From JAMQPK01 sp963761975 (GTDB taxonomy: Bacteria; Acidobacteriota; Vicinamibacteria; Vicinamibacterales; JAMQPK01): a stretch of DNA of 64,000 bases. Below, one piece after another: positions 52,635 through 63,028 of this stretch. The stretch's first letter is position 1, and each line of letters starts with the position of its first letter. The DNA is taken from the NCBI GenBank assembly GCA_963761975.1, contig CAVXIR010000002.1:62001-126000 (forward strand). Direction: 5' to 3'. The notes under the pieces were generated by a model that saw nothing but the letters and a program-made list of their open reading frames with translations, was not told the DNA's origin and did no database searches. Made by a program: the position numbers and the translations under genes.

Positions 52635-54686
52635 ATGCGTCTCACCGCCGCTGAGCATCTCGGTCACTACGAGATCCACGCACTGCTTGGTGCGGGCGGA
52701 ATGGGTGAAGTCTATCGAGCCACCGACACCAGGCTCGGCCGGGAGATCGCGCTCAAGGTTCTGCCCGCGGAAATGGCGGCGGATCATGATCGCCTGATGC
52801 GGTTTCACCGAGAGGCGAGGGCCGCCGCCGCACTGAATCACCCGAACATCGTCACGATCTATTCAGTAGAGGAGATCGACGGCATTCATTTCTTCACGAT
52901 GGAGCTCGTTGACGGACGCCCCCTGGACGAGCTCATTCCGGCGGAGGGGTTCCCGGCCGATCGGGTGGTCGAACTCGCGACCCCGTTGGCAGAGGCGATC
53001 GCCGCCGCCCACGACAAGGGGCTCGTGCACCGCGACCTCAAGCCCGCGAACATCCTGGTGACCAGTGACCAACACGTCAAGGTGCTGGATTTCGGCCTGG
53101 CCAAAGACGTTCATGCCGTCGGACAAGACGGCGACACCGTCACGTCGTATGGACGCACGCAGCCGGGAGTGATTATGGGCACGCCGCTCTACATGTCGCC
53201 CGAACAGATCTCGGGAGCAGAGATCGATCACCGCACGGATGTGTTCTCGCTCGGCATCATCCTGTTTGAGATGCTGACGGGTCATCGGCCGTTTCGCGGC
53301 GCGTCGCAGGCTGAACTGACGGCGGCGATCCTGCGCGATCCGCCGCCGACAGTTGCCAAGCCGGACGTGCCTTCTTCACTGATCACGTTGATCGGCCAGT
53401 GCCTGGCCAAGACCGCCGGCGGCCGCCTCCAGTCGGCACGGCTGCTCGCGTCGGCGTTGCGGGACATCTCGTGCCAAACAACGGTTGTACCCAGCGGCAA
53501 GGCGGACCTGCGCGATCACGGCTTCTGGGTGGCGGTGGCACCGTTTCATTGCCGTGCCGTCGACGCCAGTCTCCAGACTCTCGCCGAAGGCTTGACCGCC
53601 GAGATCAACGCTGGCCTGACGCGCTTCAGCTATCTTCGTGTCATCGCCGCCGGCTCCAGCGAAAAGGCGGCTCGTTACGTGATCGACGGCGGCATCCGGC
53701 AGGCTGGCTCCAGGCTGCGCGTCACCGTGCAGCTGACCGACACGATCACGGGAGCCCAGTTGTGGGTCGAAACCTACGAACGCACCTTCGACCCCGACAA
53801 GATCTTCGACATCCAGGACGATCTCGTCGTTCGCATCGTGTCCACGTGCGCTGATCCCTTCGGCGTCATCCCGCGCAGCATTGGTGACGTCGTTCGCGGC
53901 ACGAATCCCGCTTTGTGGTCCCCCTACGAGGCTCTTCTGCATTTTTTTGCGTACCACCAGCGGCTGGCGCCAACTGACCATCTTGCTGCGCGCAGCGGGC
54001 TGGAGCGAGCGGTCGAGATCAGCCCACGCAGCGCCGACTGCTGGGCCGTACTTTCACTTGTGTACGCCCACGAGTACGCTCACGGCTTCAATACCGGTCC
54101 TCACCCGCTGGAGCGTGCGCAGGCGGCAGCCAGCCGCGCAGTGGACCTGGCTCCGGGCAATCCCCTGGCCCACCAGGCGATGTCGACGGTCTTGCTGCTC
54201 CGCAAGGAAGTCACCGCATCGTTGCACGAGGCCGACCGTGCCATCGCGCTCAACCCGTTCGATGCCGGATGCAATGCGAACATGGGCGCGAACATCGCGT
54301 TCGCCGGGGACTGGGTCCGGGGCTGCGCGCTGATCGAGCGGTCCATGGACCTGAACCCGCACCATCCCGTCTGGTATCGCGGAATGCTGAGCTACAGGGA
54401 GTATTGGAGCGGCAACTACCGAGCCGCCATTGACGAAGCTGTCAGGACCAATGCTCCGTACCTGTTCTGGTTGCAGATCGTGCTGGCGGCGGCGCACGGC
54501 CAACTGGGCGAACAACAGCCGGCGTCTGCGGCCGTTCGCGCGCTGATGACGCAGATCCCGAGCTTTTCAGCGAACCCGCGGGCCATCCTCAACACATGGA
54601 TCCAGGCGGACCTTGTGGAGCACCTGATACAGGGACTCCAGAAAGCGGGAATGTCGATTGCCGAGGCCGCAACAGGCCCTCGGTGA
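52635..54686 (+). CDS. Ser/Thr protein kinase with TolB-like and TPR-like regions
   Basis: 683 residues. Kinase domain ~11-270: LGAGGMGEVYRA (glycine loop 18-29), K41 in IALKVLP, VHRDLKPAN (~132-140), LDFGLAKDV (~152) and GTPLYMSPEQISG. Next is a domain (~294-425) of the TolB/adenylate-cyclase-associated type: FWVAVAPFHCRAVDASLQTL, YVIDGGIRQAGSRLRVTVQL, TDTITGAQLWVETYERTFDP, and FDIQDDLVVRIV. The C-terminal ~250 residues are TPR-like (SPRSADCWAVLSLVYAHEYA; NPHHPVWYRGMLSYREY). No TM helix is apparent, so it is probably cytosolic. Stand-alone; targets unknown. Confidence 0.9.
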   Translation: MRLTAAEHLGHYEIHALLGAGGMGEVYRATDTRLGREIALKVLPAEMAADHDRLMRFHREARAAAALNHPNIVTIYSVEEIDGIHFFTMELVDGRPLDELIPAEGFPADRVVELATPLAEAIAAAHDKGLVHRDLKPANILVTSDQHVKVLDFGLAKDVHAVGQDGDTVTSYGRTQPGVIMGTPLYMSPEQISGAEIDHRTDVFSLGIILFEMLTGHRPFRGASQAELTAAILRDPPPTVAKPDVPSSLITLIGQCLAKTAGGRLQSARLLASALRDISCQTTVVPSGKADLRDHGFWVAVAPFHCRAVDASLQTLAEGLTAEINAGLTRFSYLRVIAAGSSEKAARYVIDGGIRQAGSRLRVTVQLTDTITGAQLWVETYERTFDPDKIFDIQDDLVVRIVSTCADPFGVIPRSIGDVVRGTNPALWSPYEALLHFFAYHQRLAPTDHLAARSGLERAVEISPRSADCWAVLSLVYAHEYAHGFNTGPHPLERAQAAASRAVDLAPGNPLAHQAMSTVLLLRKEVTASLHEADRAIALNPFDAGCNANMGANIAFAGDWVRGCALIERSMDLNPHHPVWYRGMLSYREYWSGNYRAAIDEAVRTNAPYLFWLQIVLAAAHGQLGEQQPASAAVRALMTQIPSFSANPRAILNTWIQADLVEHLIQGLQKAGMSIAEAATGPR

Positions 54687-54738
54687 AGCGCTGGCCGTTC
54701 GTCGCCCGCGTGCGTGTGCTCGACGTGAGGCAGCCGCC

Positions 54739-54766
54739 GTCCGAAATCTGTCTACAAACTTCGGAC
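54739..54766. terminator. Inverted repeat GTCCGAA/TTCGGAC after the kinase gene
   Basis: Seven-base arms and a 14-base loop, 53 bp after the kinase stop and 30 bp before the convergent MOSC stop. It shares 22 of 30 positions with the dyad at 17576-17605. It might act as a bidirectional terminator or as part of a small dispersed element. Confidence 0.4.
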
Positions 54767-54795
54767 AAACCATCGCCTTCAGCCACTCGGCTACG

Positions 54796-55479
54796 TCACC
54801 GCGGCTTCATGTCCGCTCCAATTCGACCGCCAAACTTCGCGTTGACGAGTCTCACGGCATCGCCGACGCGAATCGTCCCGCCGCGTTTCACGTCCGCGTT
54901 GAGCGCCAAGCGGCCGCCGAATCGGCGGCCGATATCACGCAGTACTTCAGGGTCTCGGTCCAATGTGTCGGGATCCACGGTCGTCATTGGACAGCGTGCG
55001 CGCAGAGAGTCGAGTCGCACGATCGCGTTGCCGATGTGCAGCTCGGCGCCTGGCCACTCTACTTCGTCCAGACCCCTCACCCCGCCAATCAGGATATTCG
55101 GACGCAGGCGGCGGATATCGCGTCCGAAGGCGGCGACGGCTCCGTCCGTCGCCACCAGCAGCGGGAGTACGTCGAAGCGCTCGGTGCCATCAACCTCCTC
55201 CAGCCACGCATCGTCGCCGCCGGCGGCCTTCACGAGCGCAAGGGCGTCGGGGCTGTCCCACGGATGGCCATTGATGCGCGGACGGTCATCGGAACCTAAG
55301 GTGCCTCGCAACCCCAGGAGCCGATAGTGCCGCCGCGCCGTGCGCACCCCCTCGTGGCCGCGCACTCGCACGATACGGTCACCGCGAATGCCGTCCGGTC
55401 CGATCACCGCCGCCGATAAACGCTCCCCAGCCAGCGTCTTCACCGCGTAGCGCCACAAGCCCGCGACGTGGAGTGTCAT
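54796..55479 (-). CDS. MOSC-domain protein
   Basis: 227 residues: N-terminal MOSC beta-barrel (LHVAGLWRYAVKTLAGERLS, AAVIGPDGIRGDRIVRVRGH) and the MOSC core (LRPNILIGGVRGLDEVEWPG, ELHIGNAIVRLDSLRARCPM, TTVDPDTLDRDPEVLRDIGR). The conserved Cys is in RARCPMTTVD, the residue thought to handle sulfur in molybdenum-cofactor sulfurase-like proteins such as YcbX/mARC. The molybdopterin oxidoreductase at 41515 is 11 kb away. It is divergent from the DUF1059 operon. Confidence 0.85.
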   Translation of the reverse strand: MTLHVAGLWRYAVKTLAGERLSAAVIGPDGIRGDRIVRVRGHEGVRTARRHYRLLGLRGTLGSDDRPRINGHPWDSPDALALVKAAGGDDAWLEEVDGTERFDVLPLLVATDGAVAAFGRDIRRLRPNILIGGVRGLDEVEWPGAELHIGNAIVRLDSLRARCPMTTVDPDTLDRDPEVLRDIGRRFGGRLALNADVKRGGTIRVGDAVRLVNAKFGGRIGADMKPR

Positions 55480-55603
55480 GGCGAGTGTGATGCCGGGGAG
55501 CGTGCCGGTGTGACGAGGGACGTGGTGCCTGGCCCGTTGTCACAACGCGGATGTGCCGGCATCCTAACGCCAACCCGGACGGTTCCGGGGAGAGGAGCAT
55601 ACG

Positions 55604-55801
55604 ATGTCTGCACAAGAGACCCCGACGTCCAAACGCATCGCCTGCGGTGACGTCGTACCTGGCTGCACCTTCACCGCCAGTGCACCGACCGAGGAAGAAC
55701 TTCTTCAGAAGGTGGTCGCGCACGCGGCGCATGACCACGGTGTCACGGAGGTCACGCCGGAACTGGCCGCGAAGGTCAAGGCCGCGATCAAGACTCAGTA
55801 A
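55604..55801 (+). CDS. DUF1059 small protein
   Basis: 65 residues, good ribosome site (GGAGAGGAG). The whole protein is the DUF1059 domain: RIACGDVVPGCTFTASAPTE, EELLQKVVAHAAHDHGVTEV, TPELAAKVKAAIK. Two Cys (CGDVVPGC) and three His are conserved in the family and may bind metal. It is 5 bp upstream of an ECF sigma gene and likely co-transcribed with it. Function not established. Confidence 0.9.
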   Translation: MSAQETPTSKRIACGDVVPGCTFTASAPTEEELLQKVVAHAAHDHGVTEVTPELAAKVKAAIKTQ

Positions 55802-55806
55802 ACTCG

Positions 55807-56418
55807 GTGAGCATGGTCGTCCCCACGGTGGAGCCGAGCGATGAGACGCTCGCCGCGCGAGCTGCGGCCGGGGACGACCGTGCCTTCGAGGCGATCGTGG
55901 AGCGGTACCAAGGGCGTGTCTATCGCCTGGCGTGCCGTCTCACGAGCGACACCGACGCGCCCGACGTGCTCCAGGACACCTTTCTCCAGGTGTACCGTCA
56001 CCTGCCCTCATTTCGAGGTGAGTCACAGTTCGGGACGTGGCTGTACCGCATCGCGACCAACGCGGCGCTGATGCTTCGTCGCGCCCGCACAAGGCGGCCC
56101 GCAGAATCCCTCGAGGCGTTCCTGCCGCGCTTCGACGCCCAAGGCGTCCACCTGGCCACGCCAGCCGAACTGCAAGTCGCGTCCCGCGCCGATGAACTCC
56201 TAGACCGGCAGATTCTCGCCGAAAAGGCGCGAGAAGTTATCGCGCGGTTGCCCGACATATATCGGGACGCGTTCGTGCTTCGCGACTTGGAAGAAATGTC
56301 CACGGCCGATGTGGCGCACGCGCTGGGTGTGGAACCCGCCACAGTACGGCAGCGTGTCCACCGCGCGCGCCTGATGCTGAGGGGGTACTTGAGCGACCTC
56401 GTCGGGGTGAAGCCATGA
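55807..56418 (+). CDS. ECF sigma factor (RpoE-like)
   Basis: 203 residues from GTG 55807 (an in-frame ATG lies two codons later). Region 2: DRAFEAIVERYQGRVYRLAC, DAPDVLQDTFLQVYRHLPSF, RGESQFGTWLYRIATNAALM. Region 4: VIARLPDIYRDAFVLRDLEE, MSTADVAHALGVEPATVRQR. The middle linker is unusually long (RFDAQGVHLATPAELQVASR). The stop overlaps the anti-sigma start (ATGA), so it is clearly paired. The operon order is DUF1059, sigma, anti-sigma. Confidence 0.93.
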   Translation: MSMVVPTVEPSDETLAARAAAGDDRAFEAIVERYQGRVYRLACRLTSDTDAPDVLQDTFLQVYRHLPSFRGESQFGTWLYRIATNAALMLRRARTRRPAESLEAFLPRFDAQGVHLATPAELQVASRADELLDRQILAEKAREVIARLPDIYRDAFVLRDLEEMSTADVAHALGVEPATVRQRVHRARLMLRGYLSDLVGVKP

Positions 56419-56669
56419 ATGAGATCGCCTGCGCGTCTGGCGTCGACCTGCTGATGGATTATCTGGAGGGCGTGCTGTCCGCGGACCTACGCTCGGCCGT
56501 CGACGCACACGTCGCCGGCTGTCCGCGGTGCGTCGCATTCATCGCGTCCTACCGTGAAACCCCGCGCATCCTGCGGGAGGCAACCGCGACCGCGCTGCCC
56601 GCCGACCTTCAGGCGTCGCTCCGAGCCTTCCTGCGCGCGCAGCGTGGCGTGCCACCGGCGGAGGACTGA
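56415..56669 (+). CDS. Zinc-finger anti-sigma factor (cytosolic, short)
   Basis: 84 residues with the ZAS/zf-HC2 motif H32-x3-C36-x2-C39 (AHVAGCPRC) after an N-terminal helix with C6 (EIACASGVDLLMDYLEGVLS). There is no TM helix, so it is a soluble anti-sigma factor. The H-x3-C-x2-C zinc site is typically redox-sensitive in RsrA-like proteins, hence control by oxidants is possible (inference). Overlaps its sigma gene by 4 bp. Confidence 0.88.
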   Translation: MNEIACASGVDLLMDYLEGVLSADLRSAVDAHVAGCPRCVAFIASYRETPRILREATATALPADLQASLRAFLRAQRGVPPAED

Positions 56670-56754
56670 GGGACACGCGATCCGCTCGCGGCAGCGACGC
56701 GGCGGCGGTTGTCACCCGGGCCCGTTCTTCGACTGTCCTGCAGCGGCAATGCAA

Positions 56755-58110
56755 CTACACAGACAGCGCGGAGAGCTCCGTGAATTTCCCAGTGCTGTCG
56801 CCCAGCTTCTCCGCCGGCACGCCGAGGAGATGCAGCATCGTGAGCTGCAGGTTGGTCAGCGGCGTGTGTTCCGGGTATACGAGATGGCGGCCGCCCTTGA
56901 GCATGCCCGAGCCTCCGCCGACGAGCAGCGTCGGGAGCGGCCCGTGGCTATGGCGATCGCTGTTGCTGATGGCAGCACCGTAAAGAATCATCACGTTATC
57001 GAGCAGGGATCCGTCGCCATCGGGGGTGTTTCGAAGCTTCTCCAGATACTCGGTGAAGAGTTTCAGGTGATACTGCTGAATTTTGACGCACTTTTCCATT
57101 TTCTCAGGATCGTTCTGGTGATGCGTCACCGGGTGATGCGGTTCCGGAACGCCGATCTGAGGATAGGGCCGTGGACTCTGCTCCCGGCCGTACATGAATG
57201 TGATGACACGCGTGATGTCTGACTGATATGCCAGAAGTTGCAGGTCGTAGAGTAAATGCGCGTGCTCGTCGAAGCTGTCTGGAATGCCCGCAGGCCGCGC
57301 CACGTCAGGTACTTCTTTGGCGCTCTGCTCCTCCGTCAACTGGATCCGCCGCTCGACGTCGCGGAGCGACGTCAGGTAGTCGTTCACTTTCCGGTTGTCC
57401 GCGGCGCCCAGCTCCCGCTGCAGCTGCTTCACGCGACCCGTCACGGCATCGAGGATGCTGCGGTCCTGGCGCAGACGCTGCGCGCGAACCTTCGGGTCTG
57501 TGCTGTCGCTGGCGCCGAACAGCCGCTCAAACACGACGCGCGGGTTGTTCTCGGTCATCAGCGGCAGCGTCGGCGTGAGCCACGAGATCGTGCTGCTGTA
57601 GGCGCAGCTGTACCCGACGTCGCACGAGCCGACGAGGCTGTTGTCGTCCATTTGCAGCTGAAGCGACGAGAGCTGTGTCTCGCGCTCGAACGCCCTGGCC
57701 GCAATCTGATCCATCGAAATCCCGGCTTCGACGACCGTATCTGATTTCTTGACATGCACGCCGTTCAGATACCCGCCGCACGCGCGGGAATGATCGCCGC
57801 CGCCGTCCCCCAGCGCCTCTGCCAGATCCATGAAGAGGCCCGTCACAACGGTCACCTTGTCTCGAAACGGCTGCAGCCCCGCAAGCGTGGGCGACAACTC
57901 GAAATCGGTGCCGACGCCCTTCGGCAACCATTTGTCGTATATGACGCCGTTTGGATGGTAGACGACGCCCAGGCGACGGATCGGTTTCGCCGGCGTATTG
58001 ACCTGAGCGGTCAACGCCGGAACCATGGCGTCGAGCAGCGGCAATGCCACACTCACGCCCATCCCGCGAAGAATCGTCCGGCGCGAGATCGCCTTTCTGG
58101 TCACGATCAT
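56755..58110 (-). CDS. DUF1552 protein with Tat-like signal
   Basis: 451 residues from ATG 58110, preceded by GAGGAGG. Twin-arginine-like leader (RKAISRRTILRGMGVSVALP). DUF1552 landmarks: RRLGVVYHPNGVIYDKWLPK, FELSPTLAGLQPFRDKVTVV, GLFMDLAEALGDGGGDHSRA, GISMDQIAARAFERETQLSS, NPRVVFERLFGASDS and ending GKFTELSALSV. These proteins accompany DUF1592-type multidomain cytochromes (Planctomycetes, Acidobacteria, Verrucomicrobia). Their enzymatic role is unknown; the fold is alkaline-phosphatase/sulfatase-like. It overlaps the upstream partner by 4 bp (ATGA) and its own frame is undamaged. Confidence 0.88.
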   Translation of the reverse strand: MIVTRKAISRRTILRGMGVSVALPLLDAMVPALTAQVNTPAKPIRRLGVVYHPNGVIYDKWLPKGVGTDFELSPTLAGLQPFRDKVTVVTGLFMDLAEALGDGGGDHSRACGGYLNGVHVKKSDTVVEAGISMDQIAARAFERETQLSSLQLQMDDNSLVGSCDVGYSCAYSSTISWLTPTLPLMTENNPRVVFERLFGASDSTDPKVRAQRLRQDRSILDAVTGRVKQLQRELGAADNRKVNDYLTSLRDVERRIQLTEEQSAKEVPDVARPAGIPDSFDEHAHLLYDLQLLAYQSDITRVITFMYGREQSPRPYPQIGVPEPHHPVTHHQNDPEKMEKCVKIQQYHLKLFTEYLEKLRNTPDGDGSLLDNVMILYGAAISNSDRHSHGPLPTLLVGGGSGMLKGGRHLVYPEHTPLTNLQLTMLHLLGVPAEKLGDSTGKFTELSALSV

Positions 58111-60619
58111 GATCCTGTCCTCCTCATCCGAAACGGGGCGCTCTTCACAAGCGCGAGAATCGTGGACGACCAGCGGTAGTCGTCGGCAGCGGCCGCCCGG
58201 ACGACTCCGCGTATCGCCGGCGCGTCGTAGTGTTCCAGCCCGCGGCCGATCGCATAGGTCAGCAGTCGTTCCGCGGTCGTTCCTGACGAACTGCTCTTTC
58301 TGAGCGACAAGAGCACGGCGCAGCGCCGCAGGGCCATCGACTTTCGTTCCGTCCAGCAGCACGCCAGAGGCATTGATCGGCGTACCCGCGTCCGTGGTGC
58401 GCCACTGTCCGATCGCGTCGAAATTTTCCAGGCTCAGCCCGAGCGGATCCATTCGCGCGTGACAGCTCGCGCACACCGGATTCTGCCGATGCACCTCGAG
58501 CATTTCGCGCACGGAGCGAGGCTTGCCGTCTTTGCTGGTTTCCTCGAGCGCCGGTATATTGGGAGGCGGCGCCGGCGGCGGCGCGGCAAGAATGTTCTCG
58601 AGCAGATATTTTCCGCGGATCGTGGGCGCCGTCCGGGTCGAATAGGACGTCACCGACAGAACGGCGGCTTTGCCGAGCAGACCGAAGCGGTTCTCATCGG
58701 TGAGCGTCACGGGCCGGAAATGGCTCCCATACACGCCAGAGACACCATAATGCCGAGCGAGCTGTTCGTTGAGAAACGTCTGGTTGGACGTCAGCAGATC
58801 GACGATGCTGCGATCCTCTTTCAGCTGAGCATCGAGGAACAACTCCATTTCCCTGACGAACGCGACCCGCAGGTTATCGTCGAACCACGGGAAACTTCTG
58901 GTTGAGATCGGGCGTGAGCTGCCAGACGTTTCGCGTCTGCAGCCATTCCTCGAAGAAGTTCTTCACCAGCGCGGTGCGTGCACGCTTGTCACTCAGCATG
59001 CGCCGGACTTGTCGATCGAGTACCGCAGGCTCGTGCAGCTTTCCACGGATCGCCGTGTCGAGCAGTTCGTCATCGGGGATGCTGCTCCACAGGAAAAACG
59101 ACAGGCGCGACGCCAGCTCGACATCCGGCAGGGCGTACGCGGTGCCGGGGGCGGCGCCGGCCGGATCGCGCGCAATCCGGAACAGGAAATCGGGGCTGAC
59201 GAGAACCATCTCGATTCCCGCACGAATGCCCGCGTCGAAATCCTGCTTGCGCGCGCGCCGACTGGTAGAAGCCGACAAGCGTTCGAATGTCGTCGTTGGT
59301 CAGGGGACGGCGATAGGCGCGCCGCGCGAACGCCGACAAGATCTTCGTCGCGCAGGCGGTCTCGGCCGCATTGCCCCGCGCCGCTCCGCTCGCTCTTAGA
59401 GCCGCTCCGCTCGCGCTGGCGGGCTCGCAGACGAACAGCCGCCGCCGGCCGGGCGAGTCCGGTGACACGCGGCCACCGTAGGGCCCGCCAATGAACAGCG
59501 CTGAGATGAGGGTCGGGTTGTCGGGTTTATTCGTGTATTCGCGGCTCCATACCGGGACCGAATCCAGCGCCAATCCCTCGACTTCGACGTTGTCTGCTTT
59601 GACGATGGTGGCGATCACCTGCCGCATGCCCGCCTTGACGGCCGCGCGCACTTCCAATCGGTCATCCGCGTTCGCCAGCGGGCTCCCGGATTCTGCATAG
59701 TTTCCGATCCCGGCGTTCGAATTCCCCGCAGTGAACTCCGGCGTGCCGCCGACCGTCAACTGGCCGACGCGGGCGCCGTCGATGCGAATCTCGATAGTCG
59801 CTGCGCGCCCGCAGGCCTCGGATGAGGCCGGTGTCGGTGCGGTCCAGCCGAATCTTGAAGACGTACTCGCCATCAACGGGAAAATAATGGCGCGCCGCGA
59901 TCCCGCCGCGTGACCCGAGCGGAAACTCCTCTCCGAGCCGCTCGTTCTGCCACAGCCATGTGGTCTCGTTCGAGTTGTCTTTCAGAGCGGTGTATCGCTC
60001 GAACCCCGCCGGAATCGTCGGATCGCCGACAGCGAGCCGCGCAATCTTCGCGGCGACGGCGAGATAGCGGTCCAAGAGCGCGGGCTGCATCGAAAGGGCG
60101 TCGGCGTTGTTGTCGAATCCGAACGCCTGTTCGTCAGGTGGCAGCATGGCCTTCGGGTCGATTTCCACTCCAAGAAGGTCGCGAACCGCATTGGCGTATT
60201 CCGTGCGGTTGAGCCGATGGAGCTCGGCTGTCCGACCTGGATTCACATGGGCCTCGGCGGCACGATCCAGCTCGTTCTCGAGCCAGGTCGCCACGCGGTC
60301 GTAGGTCGCGTTGTCGGGCCGTCGCGCGGCCGGCGGCGGCATCGCGCGGCTTCGGAGCTTCACGACAACCTTTTCCCAGGTGTCGGCCGAGTTGGACACG
60401 TGGTCGGCATCCACGTTGTCGAGCGCGAGATTGGCGGTTTTCACTCGCTGGTTGTGGCACGTCACACAGTAGGTGGTCACAAGCTCGCGAGCAGGAGTCG
60501 GCGCCAGTTGCGGATGCCGTTCCGCCCTGCGAAGACGCCGGCGCGGGTGACTGGTCTGCCGACAGGGTCGCCGAGATCGTCGCGACGAGCGCGATCGATC
60601 CGCACGCCATCATCAGCAT
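58107..60619 (-). pseudogene. DUF1587/1592/1588/1585 multidomain cytochrome-like protein, five frameshifts
   Basis: The full family order is present in pieces. Signal peptide MMACGSIALVATISATLSAD; heme motif YCVTCHNQRVKTANLAL with DUF1587 (RLNRTEYANAVRDLLGVEID); DUF1595/1592 (FARRAYRRPLTNDDIRTLVG; EMVLVSPDFLFRIARDPAGA); DUF1588 (TSNQTFLNEQLARHYGVSGV; second heme-like CASCH); DUF1585 (RLLTYAIGRGLEHYDAPAIR). Breaks lie near 60490, 59820, 59262 (inside a GCGCGCGCGC run), 58888 and 58290. An 18-residue Ala/Ser/Gly insertion with an internal repeat lies near 59380-59415. It forms an operon with DUF1552. The number of lesions argues for decay, unless the assembly is poor here. Confidence 0.85.
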
Positions 60620-60649
60620 CAGCTGTCTCTGCCGTGATTCGCATTGCTG

Positions 60650-62250
60650 TTACTCCGGCCGACATCTGTTTTGCGCCTGGCACGGACGGCCGAGCTTCGG
60701 ATCCGCGCCGTGCTTGAGCAGAATATCGGCGCCCGCCTTGTTGAAGAGCACGCCCCCGAGACGATCGCCGAAACCCGAGGCGGCGAGCCACGGTGTGACC
60801 CCGGCCTTGTTGACAGTATTCACGACGGCGCCCTTTTCGATCAGCAGCTCGAGCATCCTGTTCCAGCCCCGATAGGCGGGACCGAACAGCGCATTCTCGT
60901 TATACGTGGTGACGGCTTTGGGGTCGACACCCACTTCGAGCAGGAATTTGACCGCCTCGAGCGCCCGATCCTCATCGTCGATGATTTCGCCGATTCCTCG
61001 AGTTGAGAGCCGTCGCGGCGAGCAACGCATTGGAGTTGGTCTTGGTGACGAGATGCGGATCGGCTCCCGCGGCCAGCAGGATGCGCATCATCTCTACATC
61101 GGCAGCATTGGCGGCGACGATGAACGCCGTCGCGCCGGCTGCATCGTTGTAGCCGCCCGTCCCCGTGCCGCCGTATCCCGGTGGTCGGGCAGTCATCTGC
61201 AGATTCGGCTTCGCGCCGTGCGCCAACAGCGCTTTGACGAGCTGCAGCTTGGCTTCACGATCCGGAATTCCGCCCACCGGATCGACAAACCCATAGACCG
61301 GGTTCGCCAGTCCGTTTTCCCACGTCCCTGCCGCCCAATGAAGCGGAGTAAATCCGGCATCAAGGACGTTTGGATCTGCTCCGCGATCGAGCAGGAACAG
61401 CGCGAGCGGCACCTGGCCTCGCACCGTCGCGACGAGCAGAGGCGTGCTGCCGGGAAAGTTTGTGCCTCCGCGCGCGCCGGATCCACCACCTGCGCCTCCG
61501 CGCCTGCGCCGCGGGCTGCGCCTGCGCGCCCGGGCGCCGGTGCCTCTGTCCCCGACCGTTTTCAAGGTCGGGCTGCGATTTGATGTTCACGTCGACGCCG
61601 GCGCCCAACAGCGTTCGAGTCGACTCCATGTCACCCGCGCGCGCGGCAAAGTGGAGCGCGGTAAATCCCAGTTTGGTGTGCGCCTGGAGATCCGCACCCG
61701 CCTCGATGAGCGTCTGCAGAACCTTCGGATGTTGTTGCGCAGCGGCCCACATCAACGCGGTTTGATTCTGGTTCGGCTCTTTGGCGTTCACATCGGCGCC
61801 GTGAACGAGCAGCACGCGAACGGCGTCGGCGCTGCCGCTCCTCGCGCACGTCATCAGCGGCGTCTCGCCCGTTCCGATCGGCGTGTTTGGGTTGGCGCCG
61901 GCTTTCAGAAGCAACTCAACGAACTCGGCGCTTCCGTTCGTGCATGCCTGGGAGAGCGGCGTCATCCGAAAATCGTTCGCCGCGTTGGCATCGGCGCCGG
62001 CCCGGACCAGCAGCGCCGCCGTTTGGAGATCATTCCAATGCGCGGCCCACAAGAGCGCCGTCGAGCCGTCTTCGGCTCGAACATTGACGTTGGGACGCCC
62101 GCTCAGCAAACGACGCACCTGCTGCAGGTCCTGATCTTTCGCGGCGTTGACGAGCCGGAGATCCTCGTTTGCGGCGCCTGCGCCGACAACCATGAGCAGC
62201 GTCGCGAAGAGAGCCCACAGGACGCCGTGGCGACTACTTTGGTCTGACAT
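60650..62250 (-). pseudogene. Exported ankyrin-repeat protein, two frameshifts
   Basis: Signal peptide (LWALFATLLMVVGAGAA), then at least ten ankyrin units: DGSTALLWAAHWNDLQTAAL, RMTPLSQACTNGSAEFVELL, GETPLMTCARSGSADAVRVL, QTALMWAAAQQHPKVLQTLI, GFTALHFAARAGDMESTRTL. Near 61560 a frameshift lies in an Arg/Gly/Pro-rich linker; further repeats follow (GFTPLHWAAGTWENG; GATAFIVAANAADVEMMRIL). A second shift near 61010 leads to DEDRALEAVKFLLEVGVDPK and ILLKHGADPKLGRPCQ. Such proteins lie next to DUF1592/DUF1552 pairs in Acidobacteria, as here. Periplasmic scaffold by inference. Confidence 0.85.
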
Positions 62251-62521
62251 ATTGAGCCCTCTGTCAGCCGTTAAGAGATTTGGGACCGGTCAGATTAGTT
62301 TACAGGGCTAGATGGCTCCCAGCGCAGGATTCGCAGGATGAGCGTGAACCGGGGCGACCGCCAGTTGGTATGCCAGGAAGCATATAAAGAGGCTCTCCAG
62401 CATCCACGGAGTCGTCGCCCTCTATTGCCATCCGGTCGTGTCGGACGAACACTGCGATGACATTCGTCACCCGGATGGCACTCTCCGCTTCGAACGCGAC
62501 TCCTATCGATTCGGCTTCGTT

Positions 62522-63028
62522 TTACCTTGCTGCAGGGCCAGCAGCCGCCGTCAGGCCGCGCCGCGCTGCCTCGATGGTGGCGATGTCGATCTTCTTCATC
62601 GGCATCATCGCCTCGAAGGCACGCTTTGCCTCAGCGCCACCAGCCGCCATCGCCTCGGTTAGCACGCGCGGGGTGATCTGCCAGGAGAGGCCCCAGCGGT
62701 CCTTGCACCAACCGCACTGACTTTCCTTGCCGCCATTGCCGACGATCGCGTTCCAATAGCGGTCCGTCTCTTCCTGATTGTCAGTCGCGATCTGGAAGGA
62801 AAAGGCCTCGCTGTGCTTGAACTCCGGGCCGCCGTTGAGACCGAGACAGGGAATGCCCAGAACGGTGAACTCCACCGTCAGCACATCGCCCTTCTTGCCG
62901 CCCGGGTAGTCACTGGGCGCCTCGCGAACCGCGGTCACTTTACTATCCGGAAAGGTGGCGGCGTAGAAGCGCGCCGCCTCATGCGCGTCCTTGTTGAACC
63001 AGAGGCAGATCGTGTTCTTTGGCTTCAT
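62522..63028 (-). CDS. VOC-family protein, PhnB/3-demethylubiquinone methyltransferase-like
   Basis: 168 residues with TICLWFNKDAHEAARFYAAT, FPDSKVTAVREAPSDYPGGK, LTVEFTVLGIPCLGLNGGPE, FKHSEAFSFQIATDNQEETD, ESQCGWCKDRWGLSWQITPR, a pattern diagnostic for the PhnB-like glyoxalase-fold group. A C-terminal extension ending AAGPAAR is somewhat longer than usual. Small-molecule binding or metal-dependent chemistry; substrate unknown. 62251-62521 holds no supportable gene. Confidence 0.9.
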   Translation of the reverse strand: MKPKNTICLWFNKDAHEAARFYAATFPDSKVTAVREAPSDYPGGKKGDVLTVEFTVLGIPCLGLNGGPEFKHSEAFSFQIATDNQEETDRYWNAIVGNGGKESQCGWCKDRWGLSWQITPRVLTEAMAAGGAEAKRAFEAMMPMKKIDIATIEAARRGLTAAAGPAAR

